Source: Burhinus oedicnemus (taxonomy: Eukaryota > Chordata > Aves > Charadriiformes > Burhinidae). From it: a stretch of DNA of 64,000 nucleotides. Location: the NCBI GenBank assembly GCA_008921705.1, contig VFFE01007078.1:1360507-1424506 (forward strand). Direction: 5' to 3'. Each line of letters begins with the position of its first letter. Position 1 is the first letter of the stretch. The notes under the pieces were generated by a model. It was not told where the DNA came from, searched no databases, and worked only from the letters and a program-made list of their open reading frames with translations. This document shows, one piece after another, positions 1 to 13,979 of this stretch. The translations under genes were made by a program, and so were the position numbers.

Positions 1-3000
1 TCCTCAGTCTGTGCAAAAAGAATAATATAAAAAAGATCTTCACAATCCAAACTGTATGATCACCCATTAATTGTCAAGAGGTAAATACTGATCTGGAAAA
101 ATCCTGCAGATTGTGGATGAAACTGTTAAACATGAAACTACAAGTGAGATTATGCATCTGTAAAATAGTGTTCAGGTTATCCCACAGCTTATTTGTAAGA
201 ACAACCTTAAGAATTAATGCTCGCATTTTGAGACATGTATTAGAAGCTGAAAACAAATGCAGCAAGACCTCCACAATTTAATGTTTAAAATGAAAACTGT
301 AATGAAATTTGCTTCCATTTCCCTATTGACAAAGACGACAGATCTCCAAGGTTCCAGACTATGTGGATTTCATATCAAATGACAAACTGGATTCAAGTTG
401 AATCCAATAAAAGCTAAGTAGGCTTCTTTTCAAATAATGTATTGTAGCAGGAAAGTGAAACAGTTGATCTCATTCAGGTAAGAAACACAGAAAGCTAGAC
501 ACTAATTAGTGCATGCCAAGAAAAAAAGATAAAAAGCAACTAGCTTTGGACAAGCATAATCAACTTACTGCGTTTCAGAAGAGGAGCTAGCCTGGAATCT
601 TATTCACTGAAATCAACAGCAAAGTTGTTTGCTCTAACTTTGGTTAGAGCAGAATATCAAAGCCAGATTCTGTTCCAAGCCAGAAATGTACCAACACAAA
701 GTTATATTTTTATTGAGGTGAACAGAACATAACAGAAAAAGGTGGTATTTAGATCCAGGCTTAAGGCAAGGAAAAACTTTCGACAAAAGTTTGGCTATAG
801 CTAACTATGAGAACTAGAAAGAAGTAAACCCACAGAACTCTCCCAAGATGGAGAGAAAGAAGATACAAGAAAAACACAAAAGTGTAATCAAGCACTTCAC
901 ATACAGTAATTTTAGATTATATAGAAATTCAATTAAATTTTTGCAAAAACCTCATGGCATCATCCATGACATCCTGGATGATGCTAAATATACAAGTTTA
1001 AGGAGTAAAGTAAGTAGAAGTAAATGTACTTGTATTCTTTTCTCTACAGCTGTATTTCTACAAGTAAATTAATTACTTCAAAAAATTCAGTGGCTGCTGC
1101 TATCGCTGGCTGTTGCGTTCATACCAATTTGGTAAGATACTTGCTGCAGTGACAGGTGGTGAAGTAATGCTTTTGCTTTCAAGTATTTCCACTACTGCCC
1201 CTAAATGTTGTATCTTTTATGCACTGGAATCGAGGGCTCTTTCAAAGACCTGATGGGAGAAAATTAAGTAGAGCAACATATATTTGAACAGTGCACAAAT
1301 GCATGTGAGTATTATATACCCAACATGTTTAAAATACATGACTGTAATGTTTGAAGAAAAAGGAAATCTTGAACAGAATTTAAACCCATACTCAGATCCA
1401 CCACCCCATAACTAATGGCACTTCTATCGGGTTTAAAAAAAAGGTGGATCCAGTAGACACTGGAAACTGCAAGATGCAAAGGATGCAGCAAACTCACTGG
1501 AGTTTAATTGTGGCACTGGAATAACTTATCGGAAAGTCAGCTATCCAAAACATTTTGAGTTACTAGAAAAATAGTATTTTCCAGAGACTGATGGGAACAG
1601 AAAAACTTTTTAGCACAACAGGAGAGAGTTTTTAGCAAACAAGCAAAATATTGAGGAGCACGCTAGAATCCCAGAAGTATCTCTGCCAGTTTGTCGTACT
1701 CATTATGACAGCATTATAGATATAATACTCATAAATCAACAGTAGAAAAATAATAGTTGACTTACAGAGGAAATTTTACTACAGCATAAGTGTTGCGAAG
1801 ATTCAATACGCTCAGGAGATAAATATAGTCAGTATAAAATAATTGTTTAAATGTAGATTATTTAATTCCAAGTATTATGTTTGTATCAATTAAAACGAAA
1901 GCATAAAATAAAAAGTATCTGGAGTTAAAAGGTAGTGATTTTCTGGGGCCTTATTCTCTCCTTTATGGCACTTTATGTACATATTCATTTCTGTGCAAAC
2001 CTTAAGTAAAACCACAATTTTCTACTCAGTGTTTCTGACAGTCATTTGCACTAATTTTATCTGTTATCTAACAGACACTGGAGATACCACAATGCAAGAG
2101 GTGACTTTTACTTGTTGATTCCCCTTTGCAAGTTAACACATGTGCATTTCCATGTGCTTATGGAGACAATCGGAATTTTGCTGCTTGAGATTTAATCCAC
2201 TGCACAATTTTGTCTGAATGATGAACTCTTTCTGCTCTCGGTTTAAAATGTAAGCACCCAGACTGCTTAGTCATAGTGCAGTGAGGCACCCAATATTTAA
2301 ACAGAGTAATCATAAATAATTAGTCACCGAAAATGTTAATTATTAAAGATGATTAAGGTCTGAGGAAGGTCAACATTAAACTGACATTCCCAGTGAATTA
2401 CTTCCTTAATTTTTTTTTTCCAAACATCTGGATTCTTACAAAAATCCTAAATTACAACATCTTTACACTTAGTACTTATTTAATAACATACTGCTACAAA
2501 GAGTAACAGGAATTACAGAGAGCAGAATTAATGCTAAATCCTTGAAAATAATTAATTTATACAGCTATCTTATTGCAACTCATGTAAGGTGGTTCACATG
2601 TAAAGCTGATACTGTAAAGAAAAATCTCTAACTTACAGATACAAAGAAAATTCAGAACTTCTGCGATTCAGTGGTTTTGCAGAATCCCTCAGACAGATTA
2701 TGTTCCTTAAACCATCATAATCAGATATAACTGTCATGTCTTATAACTCTCTTAATAGCAGGTGAAACGGCTGAGTAACTGCAAGTGTTTTATAACCATT
2801 AACTGTTGGTAATATCAAATAAGGCCAACCTTTTACACACTGTACTTTTTTCATGCTAGCCACATCTACAGCTTAAGTCCATAACTTTTTATGCTAATTC
2901 CTCAGAACAAAAACTGGGGGAAGAACTACTACAGTTCATTGCTGAGCATACGAAATTAAGCTGCTATTTGTTAAATTTTAACATACAGAGCTGTGAACTG

Positions 3001-3710
3001 CAATGACCGCAAAGCCAACATTCCTTTGCTTCTGCAGCCCTGTTATGGGACAGGCAGTGCCAGCTGAGTTGCAGAGCAGACAGATAGATGCAAGTAAACT
3101 CTTTAACCAGCTCACCAAGAAATTAATCTACTGGGGCTCTCCAGCTGTGGTCAAACACTTCAGAAACAGCTGTGATAATTTTAAGATGTTACATCTTTTA
3201 CAAATTTTTTTTACCATCAAGTCCGAGTAAGTGAAATGGACTTCCTGAGCCAGTTAGGTTCAGTTGAATCACCTTCAACAACAGTTAAAGATGACTGAAT
3301 TGATTATATCACTAGGTCTACTTTGAAAGGTACCTGCAGTCTAGTCACATTAAGATTTCTAAGGGGACAGAGTATACCCAACAGCTCTGTGGAGCTGATA
3401 TGCATGTACTCCATGCAGAGAGAGGTTGCTGGAATAATTAGGGAATAGAAGTATCAAAGATTTTGCTGTTAAAATCTAGCAAGCAGAGATCATACTAGGA
3501 GTTATGCCCAAAAGGGTTAAAACTTGGTTAAATATGTAGATTTTTCACAGAAATAACAAAAAGCACATGCTCAACAGACAGGCCACTTTCCTGCCGATAT
3601 CAAATCTCAATTTCAAGCCTTTGGATCATTCCAGTATTTCAAAGGAAAATGTTGCCAGACCTTTGTTTTTTAATGAGGACGATACAGAACACCGGCCCCT
3701 AGCTTAACTT

Positions 3711-3752
3711 AAAAACAAAAACAAAAACAAAACAAAAAAACAAACAAAACCG
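3711..3752. repeat. A-rich AAAAAC/AAAC repeat
   Basis: Imperfect AAAAAC, AAAAC and AAAC units in the intergenic region. Low complexity. Confidence 0.85.
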
Positions 3753-3881
3753 CATTTGTACTGGAAATAGAAAAGATTTCTGTTCTATGGTCTCTCCTCT
3801 TTAATAGTTAATGTATTATTAATGTAAATCATTCTACAAACAAAGAATGGGTCAAAGTTTATTTTCTAAGTTTATGTTGTT

Positions 3882-3914
3882 GGGTTTTATTGGGTTTTTG
3901 GGTTTTTTGGTGGG
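3882..3914 (+). repeat. T-rich tract with four GGG runs
   Basis: GGG runs at 3882-3884, 3892-3894, 3900-3902 and 3912-3914 are separated by T-rich loops of 7, 5 and 9 bases. This is close to a G-quadruplex pattern but has one long loop. Confidence 0.6.
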
Positions 3915-4389
3915 TTTTTTTAAGGATTGCTATAGTATTCAGGATTAGCTAAACTCAGTCTCGCACTATCAGATCTGGATATTGGTTATGGCAACATAAC
4001 TTCTAGAAATATTTATTTAGAATATTTAAATGCTTGGACCAAGTGCCAAAACATTAATCCTGCACAATCTGAAGCTTAAAATTTCTTTCATTCTCAATTA
4101 TATTTTTCATATGCAAGAAATATATTTAATGTTGTGAGATTACAAGCATATATAATAAAATGTATATTGATGTAAAATTAGAACATTTAAGATTGCCTCT
4201 TAGTAATTTTTTCTTCTAAATGCTCTGTTGTACATTAATTAGCATTCTTCACTTTTTGAAACTCAGTCATTTGATACCTGAAAAGTTTTTAACACTGAGT
4301 TTTAGCTGATAGTTCATATGTACATCAGTCTGGAAAAACGTTGACATTAGAGCAGGTTTCTCTGGAACATATCTAGTTAAGTTTAGATT

Positions 4390-4685
4390 CCACCCGCCCC
4401 AGCCTTTTCTGGGGAGAAAAACACCCTCAGTGTCTCCTTGCATGCCTTGTTCCAATCCTCAAGTCACCTAGGTGGTCCTCTGCTGATGTCTCTCCAGTTT
4501 GTCAGTATCTCTGGGAGCCCAAAACCAGACGCAGTACTTAGATGCAGCTCCAAAAGTGCTGGTGACGATGGGAATAATCCCTTACCTTACCTTCCACAGA
4601 GCCAGTCATTTCATCACAGAAGCCAACCAGGTAGGTCAGGCACAATTTCTATGAGTGCCTTGCCTTCCGAGACCTTTGTATATTG
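4390..4685 (-). mobile_element. Old, internally deleted CR1 LINE fragment
   Basis: The minus strand reads CLTYLVGFCDEMTGSV near 4650, matching the CR1 RT block CLTNLVAFYD.VT.SV. It then reads YCVWFWAPRDTDKLERHQQR near 4500, matching the block just before the conserved [12 protein letters not shown], and the weakened sequence GLEQGMQGDTEGVFLPRKG after it. The central RT part between these blocks is missing, and stops and indels are present. An ancient, degenerate copy. Confidence 0.75.
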
Positions 4686-7600
4686 TCATAAAACTAAGCT
4701 ATGAAAATGCTGATTATTTTAAATGTTTGCAGTCCAATAAATAACATCTATATTAATTTGACATATACATTATAGGTTTGTAATGGAAAATTTTAAAACA
4801 CATTCACAATCTTCTTATCAGTAATATTATGACCAAACACTGAACTATTTAAAACAAACCTGGAAAGATATGGAATAGGCTTTTGTTGCACCAGATTTTC
4901 TCATGTTTCTGATTCATAATCAATGTAAGATTCTTCTGCTCAGAGAAGTGCTGGCTGTATCTTTTTAAGATTTATATAAAGCAGCTGCTGGCTTTGTAAC
5001 TAACCCTTCTACTTAGAAGTTATGTGGTGTGCCAATTCTCACTTTTCATATTTTATTCCACTCTAACACCTGTTTACATACTCTGCAGATAAGCAGCAGT
5101 CAGATGAATAAGTATTGCGTGAAACATATAATGCCACCAGTACGGCTTCTAGGTAAAATACTCAAAACTGTTAAGAAAGTACATTTGAAACAACTTATGT
5201 CACAATGTGGGAAATCTATCCCTGTACAAAGTATGAATTCTGGTTGCGGTTATGAAATTGCTGTATCATTAAATACCCCAGAGGATGTGAAGTCAACCAA
5301 ATGCTGTCAGGGCTGAGTCATGTGTCTCAGACATGGGACTGTGGAAAACATCCCACCCTAGCAGCTCCCAGTCAAGAGGGGAAATAAAAGGACAATGGGG
5401 CACCTGAGCCAGACAGCAATCAATTCACCCAAACTCTTCCTGCAAGCCAGGTTTAGGAGCTATGGAATTACCCAAAAAGTGCAAGGACGATCAGATATTA
5501 AGACTGGACCTCAAAAACTAAAGCACTTGGGAAATGCCATGAATCGCAGAGAGACAGAAAACTTGTGCAGGGAGAAGGAACAGTGAGGCATGCTTTGCTA
5601 ACTGTAGGCTAGCCAAGTGAGATGGAAACTGGCTTCAGAATTCTGACACAGACATGCATGCAACATAATTTAGAAAAGTTATGTACAGAAATGGATGACA
5701 CGGAGCGCACAGACTATGCCCAAAACAACATTCAAAACTGAGAAAGGGAAGTATACACAGTATATTTAGTGTTTTCTCATGTGTATGATATTTTGTGTCA
5801 GCTAATATAAAGAATCATTGATTTTATGGAATTTTTACATCTGTGCTTGTCTACTTCAACTACCGCATGTTTCCAAGAGGTGAACTGTAAACCCTGAGCA
5901 AGTAAAATGGGGGCTAAAGGAAAAGATGGGCTTAATCTTTCAGAGAACCTAGGGACACAGCCATCAGTACTCATCCTTGGGGCGGGGGAAGCATGTGCAA
6001 GTAGCCAGTAAAGTCTCACATTTACCAAGGAACAGAAGACAAATAATCCTGACTGGAAACTGAACCAGAGAGAAACCTGCTTCCAACTCCAACCAAACAA
6101 AGCTTAAAGGTATACGGGCTTAGAGAGCTAGAATTGAAACAAGGCAATCCAGTACATTTCCAGCTGATGGGACATTATGAAGCCTGTGACACACCTGTGT
6201 TTCTTCTCACTGTAGCATTAGTTGAACATTGCAGGTCAGTTGTCCAATTTTCATTTTCAATAAAAGTTAACATAGTTATGATGATTTTAGGAAACATTCC
6301 ATGCAGTCATATCTACAAATGGCTCTTCACTACTGAGTGCTCTTCATTAAATAACTAACAAAATTTGAGCTGCTATTTGTTTATCTTGCCAGTCTTCCTA
6401 TGTTCTTAGTCAAATATCAGAGGAAGATTTCCTGCCTGAGATAACTACTTGTTCTTAATGAAAATGCATATTCTTCAATGTATCGTAAAATTACACCCAC
6501 ACTACTAAACTGGAATTTCAAACCATTTGCAGCTATACCAAAAATAAGATAAGGACAACATTCAGAGCTGTTTTCTTAACATTATAGGTAACTAATTCTG
6601 TCCTTGAATTCTTTACTCATAAGAATCATTTGACTGCAACTTTCCAGGATAATCATTTGCACTTTTAATATTTTTCACGTCCTCTTCATTATTATGTATT
6701 TCTAATGTGTTCTTAGGACAAAAGTATGAGGGTGCATTGTCATTGCCTTCTTATTTTCTGGGTGGAGAACCACAAGCAGGAACTTTGGAAATCACACATT
6801 AGCACAATGTTCAAGTTAAACCATGTCCAAATAGCTTTGACTGCCATGCACTTCAAAGCACTGGCAAGCCATCAAGCAGTATTCTTCCAAGCTTTGCTTG
6901 ATTTTCATAGTGGTGAATCATGACCATAAAAGAAGCTGTGTGAATGTGTTGGGTTTTTTTCTCCACACAGGAAACAATAAAACATTAAAAAAAATAAGGT
7001 CAAGAGAGAACTATAGAACTGTTCTTCAGTGAGATCTAAGTGGCCAATTTTTTCCACCTGGGACACACAGTCAAAACATTTGTTATTCGACGTGCTCATT
7101 GTGACTCACATGCTAAAATTCCAGGTACAGATTTAACTCATTCCTAACTCTGACAAATCCTGACAAACAAGAGAAACCTTTTCCGTCACCAAATCTGATG
7201 AAGTTTGGTGTAACTCATTCCAGAGCATTCTATCTTCTCTTGGGCTTACTACTTAGAAAAAATTCAAAGTATGGCAAAATCCTTGTCACTTAGCTCATAG
7301 AAGATTCAACATTTTGTAAAATTGGATATCAAAGCTAATGAAGGAAGTGTTAACATATATAATGAATGTGCATTACCACAAATTCTGATGCAGAGATTAT
7401 GAAATCTTCATCTTTTCTTTTGAAAGACATTTCAAGGACTGTCATCAGATTCATACTAACTGAAGAGATCTGCATGTCCTCAAACAAAATGACTCATCTG
7501 TCCAAACTTCTAGAAGCAAACCATTCTTTAAACTGTACCAAAATAACCCAACTGCTTGCAAAATCTTGATTTGTAAAATGTGTCTCTAGAAATATTTTCT

Positions 7601-10600
7601 CTACAGCATTTCACTTTTTTACTTACAGATATAAAACCAAATTTTATTCCAACTATATAACGGAATGTACTTAGTGTAGGATAGGAGATGCTCTATCAAA
7701 TCCCAACATCATACCCCTTTCTTAAAAGAATTATGTAAAGCACATTTCTATTTAATGATAGTAAAATAGCCTAGTCCTGCTACTAGTGCCCAGAACAGTA
7801 CAGGATGCATTTTAAGTTTTTTTCTTTACATATATCTATTGGAGAATACATTTGAACTGGAGCCTTGAATCTCAAGGGAGAAAAATGAGGAAAAACAAAG
7901 CTGCGTGGAATAGGAAGTTCAGATATCTTTGGGAACTCTGTGCTCATTTAGAAAAAAGCCCTTCAGGACAGCAAAGTCACCATCAGAGATCTTTCACTGA
8001 ATTACCACTTTTGTGTACCAAAAGCATGAAGCAACAGTAGTTGCTGTGTACTAACTTTTAAAAAAAAAATCTGTCTTAAAGGACAGATAGTCAGATATGA
8101 AAATATTAGGAAATTTAAGATTTTTGTGCAACCTTAGTTATCACCTTTTTTGTCCAGTCTATTCAGTAATCCAACAAAAGGATGATTCATCTCAAGGCTG
8201 AATTGAAGTTTGCAACAAAATCCCCAAACCTTTCCTTTAAAATATTAAGAAACAGATAGAAATATCCCAATTAGTAACAATTTTTGTAGGACATTAAAGC
8301 TTCCCTATTCCAGCCACGAACTCTATCATATCAAGTCTCACAAAGCAATGGTAAAAATAACATCAGGAATTTAATGGATATGCATGAAATCTTTTGATAT
8401 TTTGTCAGATAGTGTAAAAGAACACCTGTAATTCCATACTGTGAAATGTCTGAAACGAATCAAAAAACCCGGTGAGTTTTTTCAATTGGTTATGAAAATT
8501 ATTAAAAGTAAATCATAATCAACAACTGCAAACAATTACTATGTAGGATCAAACAGCAATGAATTGCTTAAAGTTTCATTTCACAAAGAGATGGCATACT
8601 AAAATGTTCACTTCACACAAATCTAAGTAGATGTAAACACCGATTTTAACTACTACAGAAGCAAATAATGTTAGTATATTGTGCTGACATTAAAAAAAAA
8701 ATTAATTGACCCAGTAATGACATGTGGAATGTTGTGAACATCTAATGGTTAGCACAAAGGCATTAAAATAAATAAAAAAACCCAACCACTAAATAACCCC
8801 CAAAATGAAAAAAATTGCAGTTTTTACTCCAGTTATACTAATGATGAAAACGAATGCTGGGAGTCAACCTGCCACAGACTCATCTTTTACATCTTTATGT
8901 TAAAAACATCATAACATAAGGATGTAACTTGCAAAATTTCTATCACCTATAATTTTCTTGTGAACATAACAAACTGTATTTGTGATAGATGAAAAACTTC
9001 TCCTTCAATTACTTCAAAAAACAGCTCTATGTTACAACACAAATTATGATTAAGAAAAATGATTAAATGGATTGGATGTAACAGATTTATTTCATAAGAT
9101 TATATACTATATACTGCCATATGTGTTGCATGTCACCTTTTAGCAGTAATAGTGTGTCCTTATTAAATTTTAGACAATGCATTACAAAAAGAGGGTAAGA
9201 TTAGAGTGTTGATCCTTCTTAGCAATGGAATCCTATCAAGATATAATTATGTTAAGTAGCCTAGTAACTAAATAAAATGCTGTATAACACACTTTTGTTC
9301 TGGGTAAATGTTTCTGAAAAAAAAAAAAATTAATCTCTGTTCCAAAACAATTTACACAAATTACAGCAACAAATGACTTGGTTTAAATAAGTTATATAAC
9401 TTAGGGTTTATTTGCAGGAATTAAGTTTCTTCAATCGGTATCTTTCTAATCTGTTGACATAATTGTAAATTATCATTAACTAAACTTAATGGTGAGACAC
9501 AAGAATTACAATTCTTTCAAAATACTATTTCATTATCAGAAATAAGGATGCTAGGTAGATGCAAGCTGAACTGGGCTTACATATTAACAGTTTTCACAAC
9601 TGGGAAATGTCTTTTACAGAGTAGCCTGGCAAAAGTAACTGTAATGGTACTAATACAAATGTGGGTACATTTAGCTTTCTTTCGTCTCACTGCCCACATA
9701 TCAATAATTCCTTCTAACAAACCTGGCTGCTTTCAGGCAGCCAGTGCTGTGATCTGCAGTTGTGGGGAGATCACCACCTTTTCTACTCTTTCTGCACACT
9801 GGGACAAGACTTAACTCAGCCATCTTTCCGAGATTGCTGCGGGCTGGCTTGTGCCACACCTGCAGCTAACCCAGGGTTTCAGAACCTCACATTTATTCTG
9901 AAATAACCTGGCAGCAATCTAGACTGTTCAATTATTTCTTCCAGCCACTCATGACCCACTGATCCTGCATCTTGACTCGGGAGAGACTGTACTGACTACT
10001 GTTAGAACTGAACTGAAGAGATTTTATTTTTTTTAAGGATTAATATCATCGCTGTCAAGCTCTGGAATAATTAGGGAAATTTAGCTAATGGAGGCATAAA
10101 AGAATAAGACACAATCTGTGAAAACCAAGTTAAAGAATAAACAAGAAGCTTTCCTGTTTGGAAAAAAGTCCATTAGGAAAAGAATTAAACAGCAAAAAAG
10201 TAATGACAGAGCATGTGTGTCGAAGGGTTTCATAAACATGCTACTGTCTCATTCTCCTGTATTGCAAATCAAGTGTTGCTGACACAATCATTTCAGAGTT
10301 TGGTTTTATTTTGTTTTGTTTTACAGTGAAGGCACCAATTATGGCATTGCCTTTGTTTCTGAAGCATGTCTATGCTGTTTTTTTAACGAATAGATGCTTT
10401 CCTATTCCAAGAGCCCCAGAATCAGTTATTTCATTTAAATTAGTTCATCCATTTTAATATACATAAGGACTCAGACATCCCGGGGATGCCAGACTACCTA
10501 CCCTCCTTATCTGAAATTATTTAATATTTTTTGCCCTTTAGTTACACCTTATTTTTCTTCAGAAATAATTGTGGGTTTTGATATCTGCAAACCATCAGCC

Positions 10601-13600
10601 AGTTATCAAATTTATCCAAAAGATAATACAGCAACACTGTGGAGTTAGACAAAATTGAAAAGCTTATTATATAATTGAAAAAACCTGAAAAATAAAGTAC
10701 TTGAAAACTGTACATTACATATAGGACAAGTGTCTGCTTTCAGTGGATAAAGTTTTATATGAATTTCTCTTCCATGCAAACCCACTAATCCCATTCTAAT
10801 TTCTAGGAGAGCATTAAGCAAACATTCAATTGGAATACTTAGTCAATATTGATAATTGTATGAATACAGATATTGCTTTGCAGATTTGAGCACCTGTATT
10901 ACCTTATTTGTAATTCTTAATAGCTGATAATACACTAACATCATCCATTAGTTGGTAAGAAGTTTAGGCATGGAAAACTACTTATAAGCCCAAGTAAGAC
11001 CTGAGTTCTAGCAAAGATACATTATTATTCTCTCTTTTCTTGGGAAGGAATCTGAGGAGGTGACACAGTTCAAGATACACTAGATTGTCCCAAATATGTA
11101 TTGTCTCTGAAAAGAAAGATCTGAAAAAGCTTAAGATGTCCACAGTAGGGTATCAGTTCCTGTTCTACCCAGCTAATGTATATAATTTGATCTACAAGTG
11201 CTGCTGTACACCGCCTACCTGGAACTACAACTCACGTTGCAGATGAACATGCATTTGGTTCCCTGGAGATAATAATTATCTGATGACTTTAAATTATTAT
11301 TCTGCAAAAATAGCAGGAAATACATTTTCTGAATTATCAGTTACATACATGAAAATACTGTAATTTGGTTTAAGTACAGTCTTACAGCTTGTGCAAAGAA
11401 TAAGGCCTGGATGGACAAAAAGATTTAGTGTAGTTGGATGCCGAAGTCCAAAACTCTGCTGATCCTTTTAATCACCTGACAGTAGAAACCTAAAGATACC
11501 ACCAAGACAATGTTCCTTGTGCATTTAAACATTTTTCAAAAGAACTCAAGCTGAACATCTATGGATCAAAGGCAAATAAATAAATAAAAATAATCCCAAG
11601 CTTTATTAAGCATACTCTTCCCCAGAGGGACAGAATGGTGTCTCCAAGATGTAAGGTCAGCAACATGGATGAATTCTGGATTGATCTTCCCCAGCTCCTT
11701 GCCAACATATGATATTTAGGTAGAGTCTGAGTCACAGAGAGGTGAGAACAACCACACTGAGCAGCTCTGACCAGTGCAGAAAGACAGCTGTCAGGGTCTC
11801 ATTTGGGAAATATTAAGCTTTTATTGTGAATTACCTATAGCTAATGACAGCTTTTCAAGTTTTCATAGTGACTAACATAATGACACTGTCTCTGTTCATC
11901 TCTGTGGAACCATGAGTGATTGCCAAATGGTATTTTTTTTTTCAGAAAGACAGATAGTAAGGAAAAAAAAAAAAGGATAAATAGATAAATAAATAGACCA
12001 TATATATAATCTACCCATTCAACTGTCAGTCCTACTCAAAAACCTGTTTTTATTAAATAACATTCAAAGTAAGCATTAACCTAATAAACAGCCTTCAGTA
12101 GACTAGAGTTTTACAGCTTCAGCTCTTGTCTAGATTAAGAATAATGAAATTTAAAGATTATAAAAATATAAAACTAAAGCTGTAACATTTCAAATAAATA
12201 TTTCTTATTTCCAGTGAACATATATCTGTACGAAATGTGTTTGCTATTGACAGGAGCTGATGAGAGCCAAATGGATTCAGCAGTAATTCACAATTTTTTC
12301 AAAACATACAGAATACAGAATATTATGCCAAAATCAGATGAGAACAGAAAAGCTCCTTAGAAAATACAGCTATGCTCAACAATTTCCATTAAGTTGTTCT
12401 TTGGCACCAGAAAGATTCCTATGACCCAATTTCCACCTGCTTACTGGCTTTATATACCATCCAAAGTAAAGTACCAAATAGGAAACTGCTAAGCAAAAGG
12501 TAACAAAATACGAGTTTTTTAACAGTTTGCCGTGTCTATGACATTATTGCCCCACTTCAGGAAAAAAAAAAAAAATTACGGGTTATGAAGGTGATGGAGA
12601 CTGTGTACATCACAGTTCTTTAAGGAACTGCAAGTTAGGAGACCGACTGATTCTTGTTTTGACAATCTATAGCAGCAAACAAATAATCACAAGAATTTAT
12701 TATAGTTAGTATATAAGTCCCAAGACTTATATATGCCTGCTTGTGGATTTCACATAAATAGGAATACAAGAGTCAACAATTCAATAACAGGTAATGTAGA
12801 CACAAATATTACAATCAAAGTCGTAGATCATTTTCAAACAGATGGCTTCATAATGGTTTGGTTTATTGAAATAAAATTTTGCTTAAGCTTGTCAGGGAAG
12901 ATTGTTTAACTGAAACCCTATTTAATCATTTCTAATTGTATGTGTGCAAAATAGTTCAAGCTAATGCACGGTAAGTTAGTAAATTTCATGCTGCAAATGT
13001 GACACAATATTGGCAAGTTTAACAATGGCAAAGTTACAACATTTCAAACAGAAAATTTCCCCAGGAGGTAAAACTGATGTCTTAAAATTCTGGGGAGAAA
13101 CACACTGGCGACTCTCCCTTGCATATAGCCTTTTAAAAAGCTTTCTCCATCTCTTTCAGCCTCCTAAGAAATGTCAATAATCAAATCCATTCAAGCCACT
13201 TAAATTGCACCTGTTTGCAGCAGGCTTGAACTCTAACTTGTCTGAAGTTGATTTAGTTTCCAAAGATCTCATTAAATACTGTTATTTATTAGCCCAGTCA
13301 TTTTGAAGATCTATTGGTTTACATAGGCCTGTGCAAAGGTAAAATTAAGCTCAACCCTAAATACATGTATTTTGGGTGTTTTGTATATTAATTTTGTCTT
13401 TTTATTAAAATGTGTTTAATAAAAAGCATTTATTTACTTAGTACATACAAAGTCCACAAAGATGCACTTTAGAATTTTTAAATGGAAGTCAAAGAAATTA
13501 AAGTATGCTTTTGGGAAAGAAATATTAAAAACAGCATGTGTTTCTAGTAAAAATTTTCAGGAAGGTCAAACCAACGAATCTTTGGAAACCATGGGCTTAA

Positions 13601-13612
13601 TGTCCTAATTAG
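4686..13612. other. Intergenic, no gene seen
   Basis: About 9 kb of AT-rich sequence with short A runs. I see no exon with good splice sites, RNA gene or clear transposon. Confidence 0.6.
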
Positions 13613-13618
13613 GTCATC
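13613..13618. repeat. Target-site duplication, left copy
   Basis: GTCATC directly precedes the LTR and is repeated exactly at 13974-13979, directly after it. Confidence 0.9.
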
Positions 13619-13973
13619 TGTTGCAGAGTGGCTCTATGAGAACGGGCACGGGTCCACACAACATTTGTACAAGCAATCTCCTTGTTAGCATAAGGGCCTG
13701 ATTACAGTGAGCCAGGTGCTGACAAGGAATTTACGAAGGTCATGCTGGCCTGGGAATTTAGTGGAAAACAACTTTGAACAGTAACATGAGGCGGGACTGG
13801 CCTTTTAAGGAAACAGCCAATAATGAGCTTAGCTTTTGTAATATGTATGAGCTAATTAACGAACATATAAAGCTTGATGATCGTGTCTTAATAAACGAAG
13901 TATGCTGATCACTCATATTGAGCGACTGTGTCTTCCCTCTGCTTGGCGAATGGCATGGCTATCCTTCGCAACA
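13619..13973 (+). mobile_element. Solo LTR of an endogenous retrovirus, 6-bp TSD
   Basis: This 355-bp element begins TGTTGC and ends GCAACA, a perfect 6-bp terminal inverted repeat of the TG...CA type. It is flanked by an exact GTCATC duplication at 13613-13618 and 13974-13979. It has TATAAA at 13866-13871 and AATAAA at 13890-13895, in plus orientation, giving U3 of about 250-270 bp, a very short R and U5 of about 60 bp. No gag, pol or env sequence and no second LTR are present, so it probably arose by LTR-LTR recombination. A 6-bp duplication and short R fit the alpha/beta-retrovirus-like (class II) avian groups, by inference. It cannot encode protein. Confidence 0.9.
13866..13895 (+). promoter_or_regulatory. 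LTR TATA box and polyadenylation signal
   Basis: TATAAA (13866-13871) and AATAAA (13890-13895) are 18 bases apart inside the LTR. The element could still supply a promoter or poly(A) site in plus orientation, although nothing in this window shows that it does. Confidence 0.7.
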
Positions 13974-13979
13974 GTCATC
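13974..13979. repeat. Target-site duplication, right copy
   Basis: Exact copy of the GTCATC at 13613-13618. The pair fixes the LTR boundaries. Confidence 0.9.

Larger units (their letters stand above)
1..4389. other. Intergenic, no gene seen
   Basis: AT-rich sequence with only short, unsupported open frames. Low-complexity A/C and T/G tracts lie at 3711-3752 and 3882-3914. In mammals the next gene past the PARN 3' end is MRTFB in tail-to-tail orientation, but I recognise no MRTFB exon here. Confidence 0.6.
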
